In this document: piece after piece, positions 23,265-32,591 of the stretch
Layout of the letters: every line of letters starts with the position of its first letter
How positions within the stretch are numbered: the first letter of the stretch is position 1
Assembly: GCA_045655805.1 (NCBI GenBank)
Contig: JAZOPZ010000013.1
Span: 124,001-188,000 of the forward strand
Origin: UBA11475 sp045655805
GTDB taxonomy: Bacteria; Bacillota; Clostridia; Christensenellales; Borkfalkiaceae
Direction of reading: 5' to 3'
Length of the DNA: 64,000 nucleotides
Made by a program: the position numbers and the translations under genes
Notes under the pieces: generated by a model
Seen by the model: only the letters and a program-made list of their open reading frames with translations
Databases searched by the model: none
Told to the model about the DNA's origin: nothing

Positions 23265-25928
23265 TTATATGGCGTCGATATAAACTTTCTTTCTAGAAAG
23301 TAAGAATATCGCCGTTGCCGATATTGCAAGACTGATAACCAAAATTATAACGGCGTTTCTGATAGTGTGGTCTGGTTTATTTATTACGGCGTCGCCTTTA
23401 ACAAAGCCTTTGTGCGTTGTAGCGCCGTCGTTAAATTCAACGAGTAGGTAAGTTATATCGCCACTCGCATTTTTGATAGTGCCTAAAACCCTAACTCTAG
23501 TGTTTTGACTAAAGGTATACAATACGGAACCGAAATCTTCAGCATATAAAACAGAACCGTCTTTTACTGTTTTATAACTCAAGGATTGATAGGTTTGAGC
23601 CACGTCAAGTTGCGTTTTAACGAAGGTTGACGGTACGTAGCCACTAAAAGTTTGTTCACCCACGGTGGTAACGTAGTAAAAAGTTTTACCGTTTAAGGTA
23701 AGTTCACCATTTACCGTTAAGTATTGACCGACGCTTAATCGAATTTGCTCTTCTTGTGAGTAATTACCTTCGCTATCCATAGTAAATTTACCGTCGTTAT
23801 TTATATCTTTATATAAACAATAGGTGTTTTTAATCGAAAGTACAGGGTAGTAATAAAGGTTTACGTCGGACGCTACGAAAGTTTCAGTTATGTTTGAAGT
23901 GGTTAAGGCAGTTTCACCCGTAGGTAAATCGCTTGTTTTTATCAATGCTAAAACGCTTTCGTCAAGCAATAAAGTGTAGCCGTCGTCAACTTCACCTAAA
24001 ATAAGATATTCAGTATCTAGGGTGAGCGTGCGTTCAATATAGTTAAAAGTATCTTTATTTTGTGAAATCGTAACGGTAAAGATATTTTTATTAGGTATAG
24101 TTACTTTTTGTACGGTTGAATTACCTACCGTACCGTTTAGAGAATTAAGTGCGTTGGTTGCACCGTAAATTTCAGTAGTCGCACGGTTAGAAAAATCGTT
24201 GCTAGTTAAAATTACGCTTTGATTTTCCAAAATAAAGTAAACTTCTTTACTGTCGTAACTCATTGCAAAAGATATTGCGTTGGGGTTAGTTATGCCAGTA
24301 AAATCTTCGGATAAATTACCGTGCAAAACAAAACTTTCGTAAGTAACTTCGTTTGAAGATATATCGTATTTTGCTAAACGGTTATCGTTTAACAATACGA
24401 AGATATTGCCGTCTAAATCCGTTTCAATTTGACGGTAAGTGCCTTGAATAGGTACTGCCGTTGCCGTGTTACTACCACGGTAAAGCGAACCGTCGAAAAG
24501 TACTGTGATTACTCCGTCGATATCTACTGCAATCTTGGTGTTGAAAGTTATTTTACCTTGGAAAGAAGTTAAAGTTTCCGAAAGCGTATAAGTGCTTTCA
24601 TCAAACACATAAACCGTACCACCGTTATCGGATGATGCAAAGTAGTATTTGCCACGAGAATAGTCACAACTTTGAAGGTTTGCTTGTGAAATTGTAGTAG
24701 GCGATTTGGTTAAGTCGGTTAAATCGAAAAATTTAATCGTACTAGAATCGGCAATTACTAGTGAGTTTTTACCAAGCGAAAGCATTTGCAAGGTGGATAA
24801 ACCGTGATTTGTAATTTCTGAAAAAGCGCCCGTTTTTGCATCGGTAATTTTGATTGAATTATTGTTTAAAGTTGCTATTTTACCGTCGTAAACGGAAATT
24901 ATTTTACTACCCGCTAAAACACGGTTTTGAGCAGGCTCGGTAGTTGCGATTGCGTAACCAGTAAACGAAAAGTCGTCTAATCTAAACTTTTGCACAGTTG
25001 AAGAACCGGTGTCTGCGACGATTAAATCACCGTTGTAAATATTGAGTGATTTTGGTTGCTTGATACAGCCTAATTCATTTTTAGTTGAACTTTCTATTGC
25101 CGTAGAAGTGGAGTAGCCGTTTTTTGCGTCTATTTTAACGATATTTAAGCCGGTGATTGCGAAAAGTGAATTTTCGTTGGAAAGCAAGTAGGTAGCCGAA
25201 ACGCCAGTAGTTACGGCAGTTATATCAGTACCCGTTTTTGCGTTTGCCGAGTAATAAATAACGTCGCCAACGCCGTAGAAAAGTTCGTTTTTATTTGAAA
25301 GCGCTACGATTGCGCCGTCAACGGGGTGGTTGCCTGAACCCGTGTTTTCGTTATAAAAATTTTGTTGTTCAAGTAAAACGGCGTTGCTATCGATTCGCGC
25401 AAGCGAATAAACCAAAATACTGTTGTTTTGCGCTACTGCAAAATAAGTGCCGTTAAAAGAGTAGTTGTTTGAAGGGATTTCTTCAAGATTGTCTAATCGT
25501 TTGAAGATTTTAGGACTTTCATTTGCCGTGCGGTCAAGGTTTAATGCGTAAAGTTTAAGGCCTTTTTGAAAAATAAGATAATCTTTATTTTCAATCTCGG
25601 TAATTACTAATTGGCCGTCTGACGCGCCGTTTTCATACAAACCTTCGTGCAAAGCGTATTCTTTGGTGGATTTGTAATAAACGACCAAACATTTACCTTT
25701 AGTCGATACGTCTGCTACGAAAGCAATGTGTTCGTCAGTTTCTGCAATATAAGATAAATTGCTCGTTTTAAAATATTCAGGATAAGTAGCAGGGGAGAAA
25801 AGTTCCAAAGTTTTTGGGGGTTCTTCAGCCGTAGCCGTTTGTGCGTTAGTAGTTGCTAAAAATATGCCAAGTGATAGACATACTAAACATACGCACGATA
25901 AAAAAGTTTTTAATAAACGATTTTTCAT
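23265..25928 (-). CDS. Large anchored surface protein with beta-propeller and SH3-like regions
   Basis: The 887-residue protein has a signal peptide (residues 1-32), then about 550 residues of repeated strand motifs resembling a beta-propeller (for example TYFAVAQNNSILVYSLARID, LNIYNGDLIVADTGSSTVQKF, SLGKNSLVIADSSTIKFFDL). SH3-like segments follow near 715-840 (SVGQYLTVNGELTLNGKTFYYV; TRVRVLGTIKNASGDITYLLVEF). One transmembrane helix near 860-880 ends in SRKKVYIDAI. The topology is extracellular with a C-terminal anchor. Function is unknown; it may bind cell wall or host polymers. The protein at 26683-27375 is a short relative in layout. AAGGTT serves as a weak ribosome site. Confidence 0.68.
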   Translation of the reverse strand: MKNRLLKTFLSCVCLVCLSLGIFLATTNAQTATAEEPPKTLELFSPATYPEYFKTSNLSYIAETDEHIAFVADVSTKGKCLVVYYKSTKEYALHEGLYENGASDGQLVITEIENKDYLIFQKGLKLYALNLDRTANESPKIFKRLDNLEEIPSNNYSFNGTYFAVAQNNSILVYSLARIDSNAVLLEQQNFYNENTGSGNHPVDGAIVALSNKNELFYGVGDVIYYSANAKTGTDITAVTTGVSATYLLSNENSLFAITGLNIVKIDAKNGYSTSTAIESSTKNELGCIKQPKSLNIYNGDLIVADTGSSTVQKFRLDDFSFTGYAIATTEPAQNRVLAGSKIISVYDGKIATLNNNSIKITDAKTGAFSEITNHGLSTLQMLSLGKNSLVIADSSTIKFFDLTDLTKSPTTISQANLQSCDYSRGKYYFASSDNGGTVYVFDESTYTLSETLTSFQGKITFNTKIAVDIDGVITVLFDGSLYRGSNTATAVPIQGTYRQIETDLDGNIFVLLNDNRLAKYDISSNEVTYESFVLHGNLSEDFTGITNPNAISFAMSYDSKEVYFILENQSVILTSNDFSNRATTEIYGATNALNSLNGTVGNSTVQKVTIPNKNIFTVTISQNKDTFNYIERTLTLDTEYLILGEVDDGYTLLLDESVLALIKTSDLPTGETALTTSNITETFVASDVNLYYYPVLSIKNTYCLYKDINNDGKFTMDSEGNYSQEEQIRLSVGQYLTVNGELTLNGKTFYYVTTVGEQTFSGYVPSTFVKTQLDVAQTYQSLSYKTVKDGSVLYAEDFGSVLYTFSQNTRVRVLGTIKNASGDITYLLVEFNDGATTHKGFVKGDAVINKPDHTIRNAVIILVISLAISATAIFLLSRKKVYIDAI

Positions 25929-26227
25929 ATAGTAACCTTAAGTTTGCTTATATTTATACTAATATATTTTAACATATATTTTTTAAATATACAAGATTTA
26001 TAAGCAAAAAAGACTAAAATCTGAAAAAAACGAACAAAAAAAGTAAACAAAAATTTTTTACTGAAATTATCTGACGAATTTTGACTTTTTTTGTCTAATT
26101 ACCAAATTTTGTAAAAAAAGTTGACATACATGACTTGAATTGTCATAATTCGGTGATATTATATTGTCATAAAAGCAAACAAATGTTCGGATTAATAAAA
26201 AATTTTAACAAAACGGAGGTGACTAAA
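25929..26227 (+). promoter_or_regulatory. AT-rich intergenic region with promoter and repeats upstream of the phage-type regulator
   Basis: The first 190 bases are extremely AT-rich with no gene. TTGACA (26121-26126), a 17-base spacer and CATAAT (26144-26149) form a likely plus-strand promoter. ATTGTCATAA occurs twice (26139-26148 and 26163-26172), and ATGAC (26130-26134) pairs with GTCAT in the first copy as an inverted repeat. These are candidate operator sites for the regulator encoded downstream. Confidence 0.55.
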
Positions 26228-26686
26228 ATGGCTTTTTACGAAAAAACTTTATTGTATTTGTATCCCGACTTCAAAAGGTTAACGGAGGCGATAGACAAAA
26301 AATTTACAAAGTACATAGCAGGGGCAAGGGTGGATACTTCGCCGGCAATTGAGCAATGTCAAAAGTTAATTGCTCTAACTACTGCAAAAAAGGCAATTAT
26401 CGAAGTTGGGGGAATACTTAAAGAAACTATTGAAAAGTTTAGCCCTACCGATAAAAATTATTTACAGTACAAGTATTTTGGCAAAAAAGATTTGCTCGAC
26501 GAGACTGTATTTAAATCTAAAAGTTATTTTAGGCGACAAAAAGTTCTTGCCGATAAAATAAGGCACGCTTTAAGTCGAGCAGGTTTTTCCGAAACACGGT
26601 TTATTAAAGAGTTGTTGCCGATAACTTTCGTTAAGGAAATTCATAGGAGAGTTGAATTAAAAGAACACGCCGAAAAGGAAATTTAG
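26228..26686 (+). CDS. Putative phage-type transcriptional regulator (ArpU/RinA-like)
   Basis: The 152-residue basic protein begins at an ATG behind ACGGAGGTG; an upstream in-frame ATG at 26135 lies within the promoter region and was rejected. It is all-helical, and the segment NYLQYKYFGKKDLLDET then SKSYFRRQKVLADKIRHAL resembles the C-terminal HTH of phage late-transcription regulators of the ArpU/RinA type. This similarity is weak. It lies about 800 bases before a terminase-led head gene cluster, where such regulators usually sit. Its 3' end overlaps the convergent surface protein gene by four bases. Confidence 0.5.
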   Translation: MAFYEKTLLYLYPDFKRLTEAIDKKFTKYIAGARVDTSPAIEQCQKLIALTTAKKAIIEVGGILKETIEKFSPTDKNYLQYKYFGKKDLLDETVFKSKSYFRRQKVLADKIRHALSRAGFSETRFIKELLPITFVKEIHRRVELKEHAEKEI

Positions 26687-27375
26687 TCCTCCCTGTTTTT
26701 GCGCTCGGGCACGATTATAAGCGCTATGATAATTAGCGTTGCTAACGCTAGTGCTACGATTACGGTGACTTTTAAGTTCGTGCCCGTTGCGTTTTTATCG
26801 GGATTTTCGCCCAAAGGATTTTCGGGGGCGACGACAGATAAATCTTCAAGCGGAGTGGGGTGTGTCGGCACGGTGAAAGGGGTTAAGTCGTCTTCTTTGA
26901 TATAACCTATTTTTCCGTTGTATGAAACCATATAAATTATGTCGTGGTCGGTTTCCATCATACCGTAGTACCCCAAAGTACGTTCTTTAAATACATATTG
27001 TATAGGTACTGTTAAGGCTTTATCTTCATATAAAACGGCTGAATTTGCCGTTGTTACGCTAAAGGTTAGATAGGGGTCTGTGGCAGGAGATTCAGTTACG
27101 GCAGATTTTAAGACGTAGCCGTCTAGTAGGGGTGTTTGTGTAGAGTTCCCAAAACATTCGACGTGATAGTAGTCACCCGTTTCACCGATTTTTTTTACGT
27201 AGTAGGTTGCTGGTAGTTCAAATAAGGCGCTATTCGGCGACGGCGACGCGTTAAAGTATACTCCGCGTTCTGTGATACGGTAGTAGTTTTCGCCGTTATT
27301 TGCAAAAGTTGGTAGCGCCGTCGTTTGAAACGCGACGATTAGGGTTAGCGCTAATATTAGTTTGAAAAGTTTCAT
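26683..27375 (-). CDS. Anchored surface protein with SH3-like repeats
   Basis: This 230-residue protein has a signal peptide (residues 1-26), two SH3-like segments (NYYRITERGVYFNASPSP near 31-48 and VPIQYVFKERTLGYYGMME near 122), a Pro-rich linker (PFTVPTHPTPLEDL) and a C-terminal transmembrane helix near 205-222 followed by basic residues. The layout is a miniature of the 887-residue protein at 23265-25928. It lies on the minus strand between the putative phage regulator and the terminase, so it could be a cargo gene of the phage-like element. Function unknown. No good ribosome site is seen; the upstream bases are AT-rich. Confidence 0.62.
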   Translation of the reverse strand: MKLFKLILALTLIVAFQTTALPTFANNGENYYRITERGVYFNASPSPNSALFELPATYYVKKIGETGDYYHVECFGNSTQTPLLDGYVLKSAVTESPATDPYLTFSVTTANSAVLYEDKALTVPIQYVFKERTLGYYGMMETDHDIIYMVSYNGKIGYIKEDDLTPFTVPTHPTPLEDLSVVAPENPLGENPDKNATGTNLKVTVIVALALATLIIIALIIVPERKNRED

Positions 27376-27463
27376 ATCAATAGTTAATTAAAAATTTTGT
27401 TTATACATTTTATAACTAAAGAAAAAAAATTTTTATAAATAAATTATCAAAAGGAGTGGTATT

Positions 27464-28909
27464 TTGTCGAAGTCGGAAAAAGAAATCGTTGCCAAAATCC
27501 GTCAAATAGAAAAAGTTTTGCAACTTCGAAAAAAAGAGGACAAACTTTCCAAATACAATAACGGTAGAAAGAAACATAAAAAACAGTTGGATTTTCACAA
27601 ATGTCAAAAGCGAAATAGGTGGGTTTTTGGTGGCAATCGTAGCGGTAAGACGGAGTGTGGTGCTGTTGAGTGCGTTTATATGGCGAGGGGTATTCACCCG
27701 TATAGAAAAAATAGAGAGAATACTTTTGGGTGGGTGGTGTCGCTTTCAAGGGAAGTGCAAAGGGACGTTGCACAAAGAAAAGTGTTAGATTATCTTAATC
27801 CACTTTGGATCGAAGATATTACGATGGTGTCCGGCAGAAAAGAAAGCCCTAAAAACGGTGTGATTGACCAAATTAGAGTTAAAAACGTTTTCGGGGGAAT
27901 TTCAGTAATTGGATTTAAGTCTTGCGACCAAGGGAGAGAGAAGTTTCAAGGTAGTTCGCTCGATTACGTTTGGTTCGACGAAGAACCACCTAAAGACGTG
28001 TACGAAGAGTGTAGGATGAGAGTGCTTGATAAAGAGGGGGATATTTTCGGCACGATGACGCCACTTAAAGGGCTGACTTTCGTGTACGACGAAATTTATC
28101 TTAACGAGCATAACGATAGCGAAGTTTGGTACGAATTTATGGAGTGGGGAGATAACCCGTTTTTGTCTAAAAAAGAAGTGGATAAACTTACGGCAACTAT
28201 GTCTGATGACGTGCTTGAAAGTAGACGCTACGGTAGATTTAAGGCTAGTAGCGGACTGGTTTATCCAGAGTTTGACGAAAACATCCATGTTATAGAACCG
28301 TTTGATATTCCAAGTGAGTGGCAAGATAATATTTCAATTGACCCAGGGCTTAATAATCCGTTGTCTGCACATTGGTACGCGGTCGACTTTGACGGCACCG
28401 TTTACGTCGTAAATGAACATTACGAGGCAAAAAAGGACGTGGGATATCACTCTGAAATTATTAAAAAAGAGTGTGATAGATTGGGTTGGAAAAGAGGTTC
28501 GGACGGTAAAATAAACGCTCTTATAGATAGCGCTTCTAACCAAAAAACTTTGTCGGGACAACGCTCGGTTGCTGAACTTTTTTTTGATAACGGGATATGT
28601 GTTAATACTAGGGTAAATAAGGATACTTTTACTGGTATTCAGCGAGTAAAAGAATATCTAAAAGTAAACGATAATAAACCTAGAATTTATTTCTTCAAAA
28701 ATTGCGTTAACTTGATTAGGGAGATAAAAAGTTATCGCTGGGGAAAAGATGAAAATCCACGAAAAGTAGACGACCACGCTATGGACGAACTCCGGTATTA
28801 TTTGATGAATAAACCGAGCGTTCCAACCGTTGTTGCCACGAAATCGTTTTGGCAAAAAGATTTTGAAAGACTTTGCAAAAAGATTAAAGATGAAAGAAAT
28901 TTCAGATAA
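27464..28909 (+). CDS. Phage terminase large subunit
   Basis: The 481-residue protein has an intact packaging motor. Walker A is GGNRSGKTE near residue 53, Walker B is VWFDEEPP near 170, a coupling motif is TMTPLKGL near 197, and an RNase H-like nuclease carries acidic residues in SIDPG near 290, LIDSAS near 350 and DHAMDELRYYL near 430. The start is a TTG behind AAAAGGAGTGG. It opens a cluster of head genes with the order seen in P22-like phages. No frameshift or stop interrupts it, so it may be functional. Confidence 0.9.
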   Translation: MSKSEKEIVAKIRQIEKVLQLRKKEDKLSKYNNGRKKHKKQLDFHKCQKRNRWVFGGNRSGKTECGAVECVYMARGIHPYRKNRENTFGWVVSLSREVQRDVAQRKVLDYLNPLWIEDITMVSGRKESPKNGVIDQIRVKNVFGGISVIGFKSCDQGREKFQGSSLDYVWFDEEPPKDVYEECRMRVLDKEGDIFGTMTPLKGLTFVYDEIYLNEHNDSEVWYEFMEWGDNPFLSKKEVDKLTATMSDDVLESRRYGRFKASSGLVYPEFDENIHVIEPFDIPSEWQDNISIDPGLNNPLSAHWYAVDFDGTVYVVNEHYEAKKDVGYHSEIIKKECDRLGWKRGSDGKINALIDSASNQKTLSGQRSVAELFFDNGICVNTRVNKDTFTGIQRVKEYLKVNDNKPRIYFFKNCVNLIREIKSYRWGKDENPRKVDDHAMDELRYYLMNKPSVPTVVATKSFWQKDFERLCKKIKDERNFR

Positions 28910-29204
28910 CGAAAAATTAAAAAAAGCGCTCTTAAAAAAGGCGCTTGGATACGTTACGCAAGAAACCGTTAGTGAGTTTTTGGACGGTGAGGACGGCGTA
29001 AAGTTGATTAAAAAGAAGGTAACGAGAAAGTCTGTTCCACCTGACGTGACTGCGCTAAAAATGATATTAGAGGATGGTCCTACTGATATTGAAAAACTTT
29101 CCGACGAGGAGTTGGAGAAGGAAAAATTGCGTCTTTTAGAATTGCTTTCCGCTTACGAAAATAAAGATAAAGGAGAAAAAAGTGAGAACTTCAAACAAGA
29201 ATAG
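28890..29204 (+). CDS. Small phage protein, possible terminase small subunit
   Basis: This 104-residue charged protein overlaps the end of the terminase gene by 20 bases and the portal gene by 23. The sequence KKALGYVTQETVSEF, KLIKKKVTRKSVPPDVTALKMILED reads like small DNA-binding terminase partners or phage HTH proteins that occur beside terminases. The C-terminal part is helical and acidic. The ATG at 28890 was chosen because the in-frame upstream start at 28830 would overlap the terminase by 80 bases; the ribosome site is weak. The TerS role is inferred from position. Confidence 0.5.
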   Translation: MKEISDNEKLKKALLKKALGYVTQETVSEFLDGEDGVKLIKKKVTRKSVPPDVTALKMILEDGPTDIEKLSDEELEKEKLRLLELLSAYENKDKGEKSENFKQE

Positions 29205-31008
29205 TGAAACTCAAAAACATGAGAAATTTGCGAAGGAAATTGTTGCACAGATTGAAACGGAGTTTCTAAAAAGACAGCAAGAGCGCCGTTTTTTGGAAAG
29301 GCAATGGCAAGTGAATATGGACTTTTTTAACGGCAAGCAATACGTTGGCGTTACAAGGTCGGGAGAAATTGCTGAAAGCATTAGAGAATACGACTGGGAA
29401 GCAAGAGGGGTATTTAACCATATTTCACCGATTATTGAGGCTAGGCTTGCTAAACTTTCGCTCGTTAGACCGGTTTTATCGGTTAGGCCGTCGAGTGACG
29501 ATGCAAAGGAAATTGATAACGCATCTCTTGCTGAAGCGCTGTTGTCTTCAACCTTTAATAAATTAAAGTTCGGCAATACCGTTTCTGAAGTTACTAGATG
29601 GAGCGAAATTTGTGGTACGGGCTTTTATAAAGTTACTTGGGACAACGACGGTGGTGATACGGTCGGAACTACGCCTGACGGCAAAATTTTTGAGGGGGAA
29701 GTGAAGATTTTACCTGTTTCACCATTTGAAATTTTCCCCGATAGTTTGAGTAGGCGTTCGGTTGAAGATTGTTCTAGTATTATTCACGCGCAAAAGTTGA
29801 GTTCGGGTGAAATATCCTCTTTATACGGGGTTGAAATTGAGGGAGAGTCTAAAACTTTTATTGAGGACGATAGAAAAAAGAAAAATTCTGACGGGCTTAT
29901 TACTGTGCTAGAATATTACGAAAAACCGAGTGAAGAATTTGAGCAGGGTAGACTTATTACCGTCGCTGGTGGCGTGTTGCTTTTTTATGGTGATTTACCT
30001 TATCTAAACGGCGATTACGATAAGAGAGAATACCCTTTCGTAAGGCACGTGTGCGCAGAGGCTGTTGGGGAGTTTTTTGGTAAAAGTATAATTGAAAGAT
30101 TGATACCCGTTCAGCGCGCTTATAACGCCGTTAAAAATCGTAAGCACGAGTTTATGAACAGAATTACGATGGGTATTATGACCGTTGAGGACGGCAGTAT
30201 GGATGTGGACGACCTCGCTGAAGAAGGACTTATGCCTGGTAAAATTTTGATTTATAGACAGGGTAGTAAAGCGCCTGAAATTATGAAGGAAAGTACTTTG
30301 CCTCAAATTTTTAACGAGGAAGAGGAAAAACTATTAAACGAGTTCGTTATAGTCAGTGGGGTTAGCGATATTATGTCGAGCGCCACGGAAAACGGTGTAA
30401 CTAGTGGTACTGCGCTTGAAATTCTTATTTCACAATACAACGAAAGGCTATTAGTTAGCGCTGAAGAAATACGCTCGGTATTTGTTAATGTTGCAAAACA
30501 CACTTTAAGACTATATAAGCAATTTATGACTGATATTAGGGCGATTAAAAATATTGACGCTGATTCTAAAAACAAAATTTTTTACGTTGATAAAGGCGTT
30601 ATGACCGCAGATGACGTATACGTTGATAGCGAAAATGAACTAATATATACTCAAAAGCAAAAGAAAGAAATGCTTTTAGACCTTTATAAGTCTGGGTTAC
30701 TAAACAACGCTGAAGGTAAAATTTCGTCCACCACAAAGGAAAAACTTTTATCGCTTTTAGGTTATAAATCGCTAGATAACACAGGGGAACTTGTGAAACT
30801 TCAAAGGGAAAAAGCAAAGTACGAAAATGAAAAGATTATTAAGGGTGAAATTATCAATATAGAGCCCGTTGATGATGACGAAGTACATATTGAAGAACAT
30901 TCACGCTACTACTTGTCGGAGGTTGAAAAACTTTCAGCAATTGAAAAAGAAAATATTTTAAGACATATCGCCTTGCATAAAAAAGGGGTATTGGCTACGG
31001 AAAATTAA
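29182..31008 (+). CDS. Phage portal protein (P22-like)
   Basis: The 608-residue protein starts at a GTG behind AAAGGAG. The N-terminal helix (ERRFLERQWQVNMDFFNGKQY near residue 35), a region with SPIIEARLAKLSLVRPVL near 78, and IIERLIPVQRAYNAVKNRKHEFMNR near 300 fit dodecameric portals of the P22 type. A long helical C-terminus follows. The portal is the DNA gate in the capsid vertex and pairs with the terminase upstream and scaffold and coat downstream. Its length is below the P22 portal (725 residues), with no break in the frame. Confidence 0.85.
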   Translation: MRTSNKNSETQKHEKFAKEIVAQIETEFLKRQQERRFLERQWQVNMDFFNGKQYVGVTRSGEIAESIREYDWEARGVFNHISPIIEARLAKLSLVRPVLSVRPSSDDAKEIDNASLAEALLSSTFNKLKFGNTVSEVTRWSEICGTGFYKVTWDNDGGDTVGTTPDGKIFEGEVKILPVSPFEIFPDSLSRRSVEDCSSIIHAQKLSSGEISSLYGVEIEGESKTFIEDDRKKKNSDGLITVLEYYEKPSEEFEQGRLITVAGGVLLFYGDLPYLNGDYDKREYPFVRHVCAEAVGEFFGKSIIERLIPVQRAYNAVKNRKHEFMNRITMGIMTVEDGSMDVDDLAEEGLMPGKILIYRQGSKAPEIMKESTLPQIFNEEEEKLLNEFVIVSGVSDIMSSATENGVTSGTALEILISQYNERLLVSAEEIRSVFVNVAKHTLRLYKQFMTDIRAIKNIDADSKNKIFYVDKGVMTADDVYVDSENELIYTQKQKKEMLLDLYKSGLLNNAEGKISSTTKEKLLSLLGYKSLDNTGELVKLQREKAKYENEKIIKGEIINIEPVDDDEVHIEEHSRYYLSEVEKLSAIEKENILRHIALHKKGVLATEN

Positions 31009-31017
31009 GGAGGAAGT

Positions 31018-31374
31018 ATGGAACAAGAGATTTTAAGTGGAGTGGAAAATTCCGAAGGAAAAGGCAAATTTAAAGATACGGAGGCTTTAGAGAACGCTTA
31101 CGGTTCGTTACAGGCTGAATTTACCAAACGCTGTCAGCGGATAAAAGAACTTGAAAGCGAACTCGCCGTAGTTAAAAACACTAAACCACAAATTAGCAAG
31201 GAAGATAAAATCGAGATTATCAAAGAATATCTCGGTGATATTAAAGCCGGTAAATCTACCACCGTTTTAGCGGGGGGACAAAGTGTGGTTTCACCACCTA
31301 AAAAGCCTAAAACAGTCGCTGAAGCAGGTAGGCTTGCCAACGAATTTATTAAAAGTTTAAAGGAGAAAAATTAA
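31018..31374 (+). CDS. Probable phage scaffolding protein
   Basis: The 118-residue protein is helical and charged, with a short coiled coil (LQAEFTKRCQRIKELESELAVV, residues 31-52) and a basic C-terminal helix (ANEFIKSLKEKN). It lies exactly between the portal and coat genes, where scaffolding proteins are found. TAAGGAGG precedes the ATG, and the stop overlaps the coat start (TAATG). No protease domain is seen. Confidence 0.65.
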   Translation: MEQEILSGVENSEGKGKFKDTEALENAYGSLQAEFTKRCQRIKELESELAVVKNTKPQISKEDKIEIIKEYLGDIKAGKSTTVLAGGQSVVSPPKKPKTVAEAGRLANEFIKSLKEKN

Positions 31375-32573
31375 TGGTTAACATTAAAACAGCAGAAAAA
31401 TTACTTAAAGATTACTACCTTGACGTAGTGAGAGAACAATTTGATACAGGTGTAAACGCTTTTTATTCAATGATAGAAAAAACGACTGAAAACGTTTACG
31501 GTAATACCGTTAAAAAAGCCGTGCTTTTAGATAACGGTAATCATATAGTTCCCGTTAAAAACGACGATGACGCGATTAATCAAGCAGGTAGCGCAAAGTA
31601 TGCGACGCTTACTACTACGCTCAAAAATTTGTACGGTACTATTGAAATTTCAGACAAGGCGTTGAGAACGTCGCAAAATTCAGAAGGTAGTATCGTAAAC
31701 CTCTTAAATCTTGAAATGGAAAACTTGTTAAACAACGCTAAAAAAGACTTTGGCAATATGCTTTTCAGCGGTTCAGTTTACGCGGTTGCTAAAATCGTAA
31801 AGAAAATTGACGACGAGACTTACGTTGTGGACGATTCTTCTAAAATTAAAGTCGGCGATGAATTGTACGGTTATTCTACTTCGAGAGACATCGAACCTTA
31901 TGGTATTATTAGTTTTAAGGTTGGATCAGTCAATACGGGAACTAACACTATTAGTTTAATTCCAGACCACGTTTCAGAAATAGGTTTTGACGTAGGGTTT
32001 ATTCTTGCATACGATTCAAAAAATAACCAAAAATGCCTTACAGGTCTTTTAAATATTTTTGACCCTGCTTATTCTTTGTATGGCGTTAACGTAGAAGCAA
32101 AGATTAACGAGTGGATTAAGCCTACTAAAGTGGAACTTTCTGAAAAACTTACCGTCGAAGATATTCAAGAAATGATTGATACCATCGAGGAAAGAAGTGG
32201 TGATATTCCGAACATTATTATTTGTTCTTGGAAGGCTAGAAGAATTATGCAAAAACTTTTCGCCGAAAAGAATATTTCGTTAGAAAATACCGTGCTTGAC
32301 GGTGGCTACAAGGCTATTAGTTATAACGGTATTCCTATCGTGGTTGATAAGTATTGCGCTCAAGACGAAATTTACTTCCTTAATACCGAATACTTCAAAC
32401 TTTGCCAACTTTGTGATTGGGAATGGCTTGAAGACGACAAGGGTAGCATTTTAAGACAAGTTCCTAACAAGGCGGTGTTTACTGCTACGCTCGTTAAGTA
32501 CGCCGACTTATTATGCGAAAAACCGTCAGCGCAAGGTAGAATCGTGCTTTCTGCCGAAGATATGGGTAACTAA
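31374..32573 (+). CDS. Phage major capsid (coat) protein
   Basis: The 399-residue protein has the HK97-type or P22-type coat pattern: an N-terminal helix, an E-loop-like stretch (KNDDDAINQAGSAKYATLTTTLKNLYGTIEISDKAL, residues 59-94), a spine helix (NLLNLEMENLLNNAKKDFGNMLF) and a C-terminal A-domain (NIIICSWKARRIM near 280; AISYNGIPIVVDKYC near 308; VPNKAVFTATLVKYADLLCE). An insertion at about 140-220 rich in beta strands could be an I-domain as in P22. The frame is intact. Confidence 0.85.
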   Translation: MVNIKTAEKLLKDYYLDVVREQFDTGVNAFYSMIEKTTENVYGNTVKKAVLLDNGNHIVPVKNDDDAINQAGSAKYATLTTTLKNLYGTIEISDKALRTSQNSEGSIVNLLNLEMENLLNNAKKDFGNMLFSGSVYAVAKIVKKIDDETYVVDDSSKIKVGDELYGYSTSRDIEPYGIISFKVGSVNTGTNTISLIPDHVSEIGFDVGFILAYDSKNNQKCLTGLLNIFDPAYSLYGVNVEAKINEWIKPTKVELSEKLTVEDIQEMIDTIEERSGDIPNIIICSWKARRIMQKLFAEKNISLENTVLDGGYKAISYNGIPIVVDKYCAQDEIYFLNTEYFKLCQLCDWEWLEDDKGSILRQVPNKAVFTATLVKYADLLCEKPSAQGRIVLSAEDMGN

Positions 32574-32591
32574 ACTTAAAAGGGGGAATAT

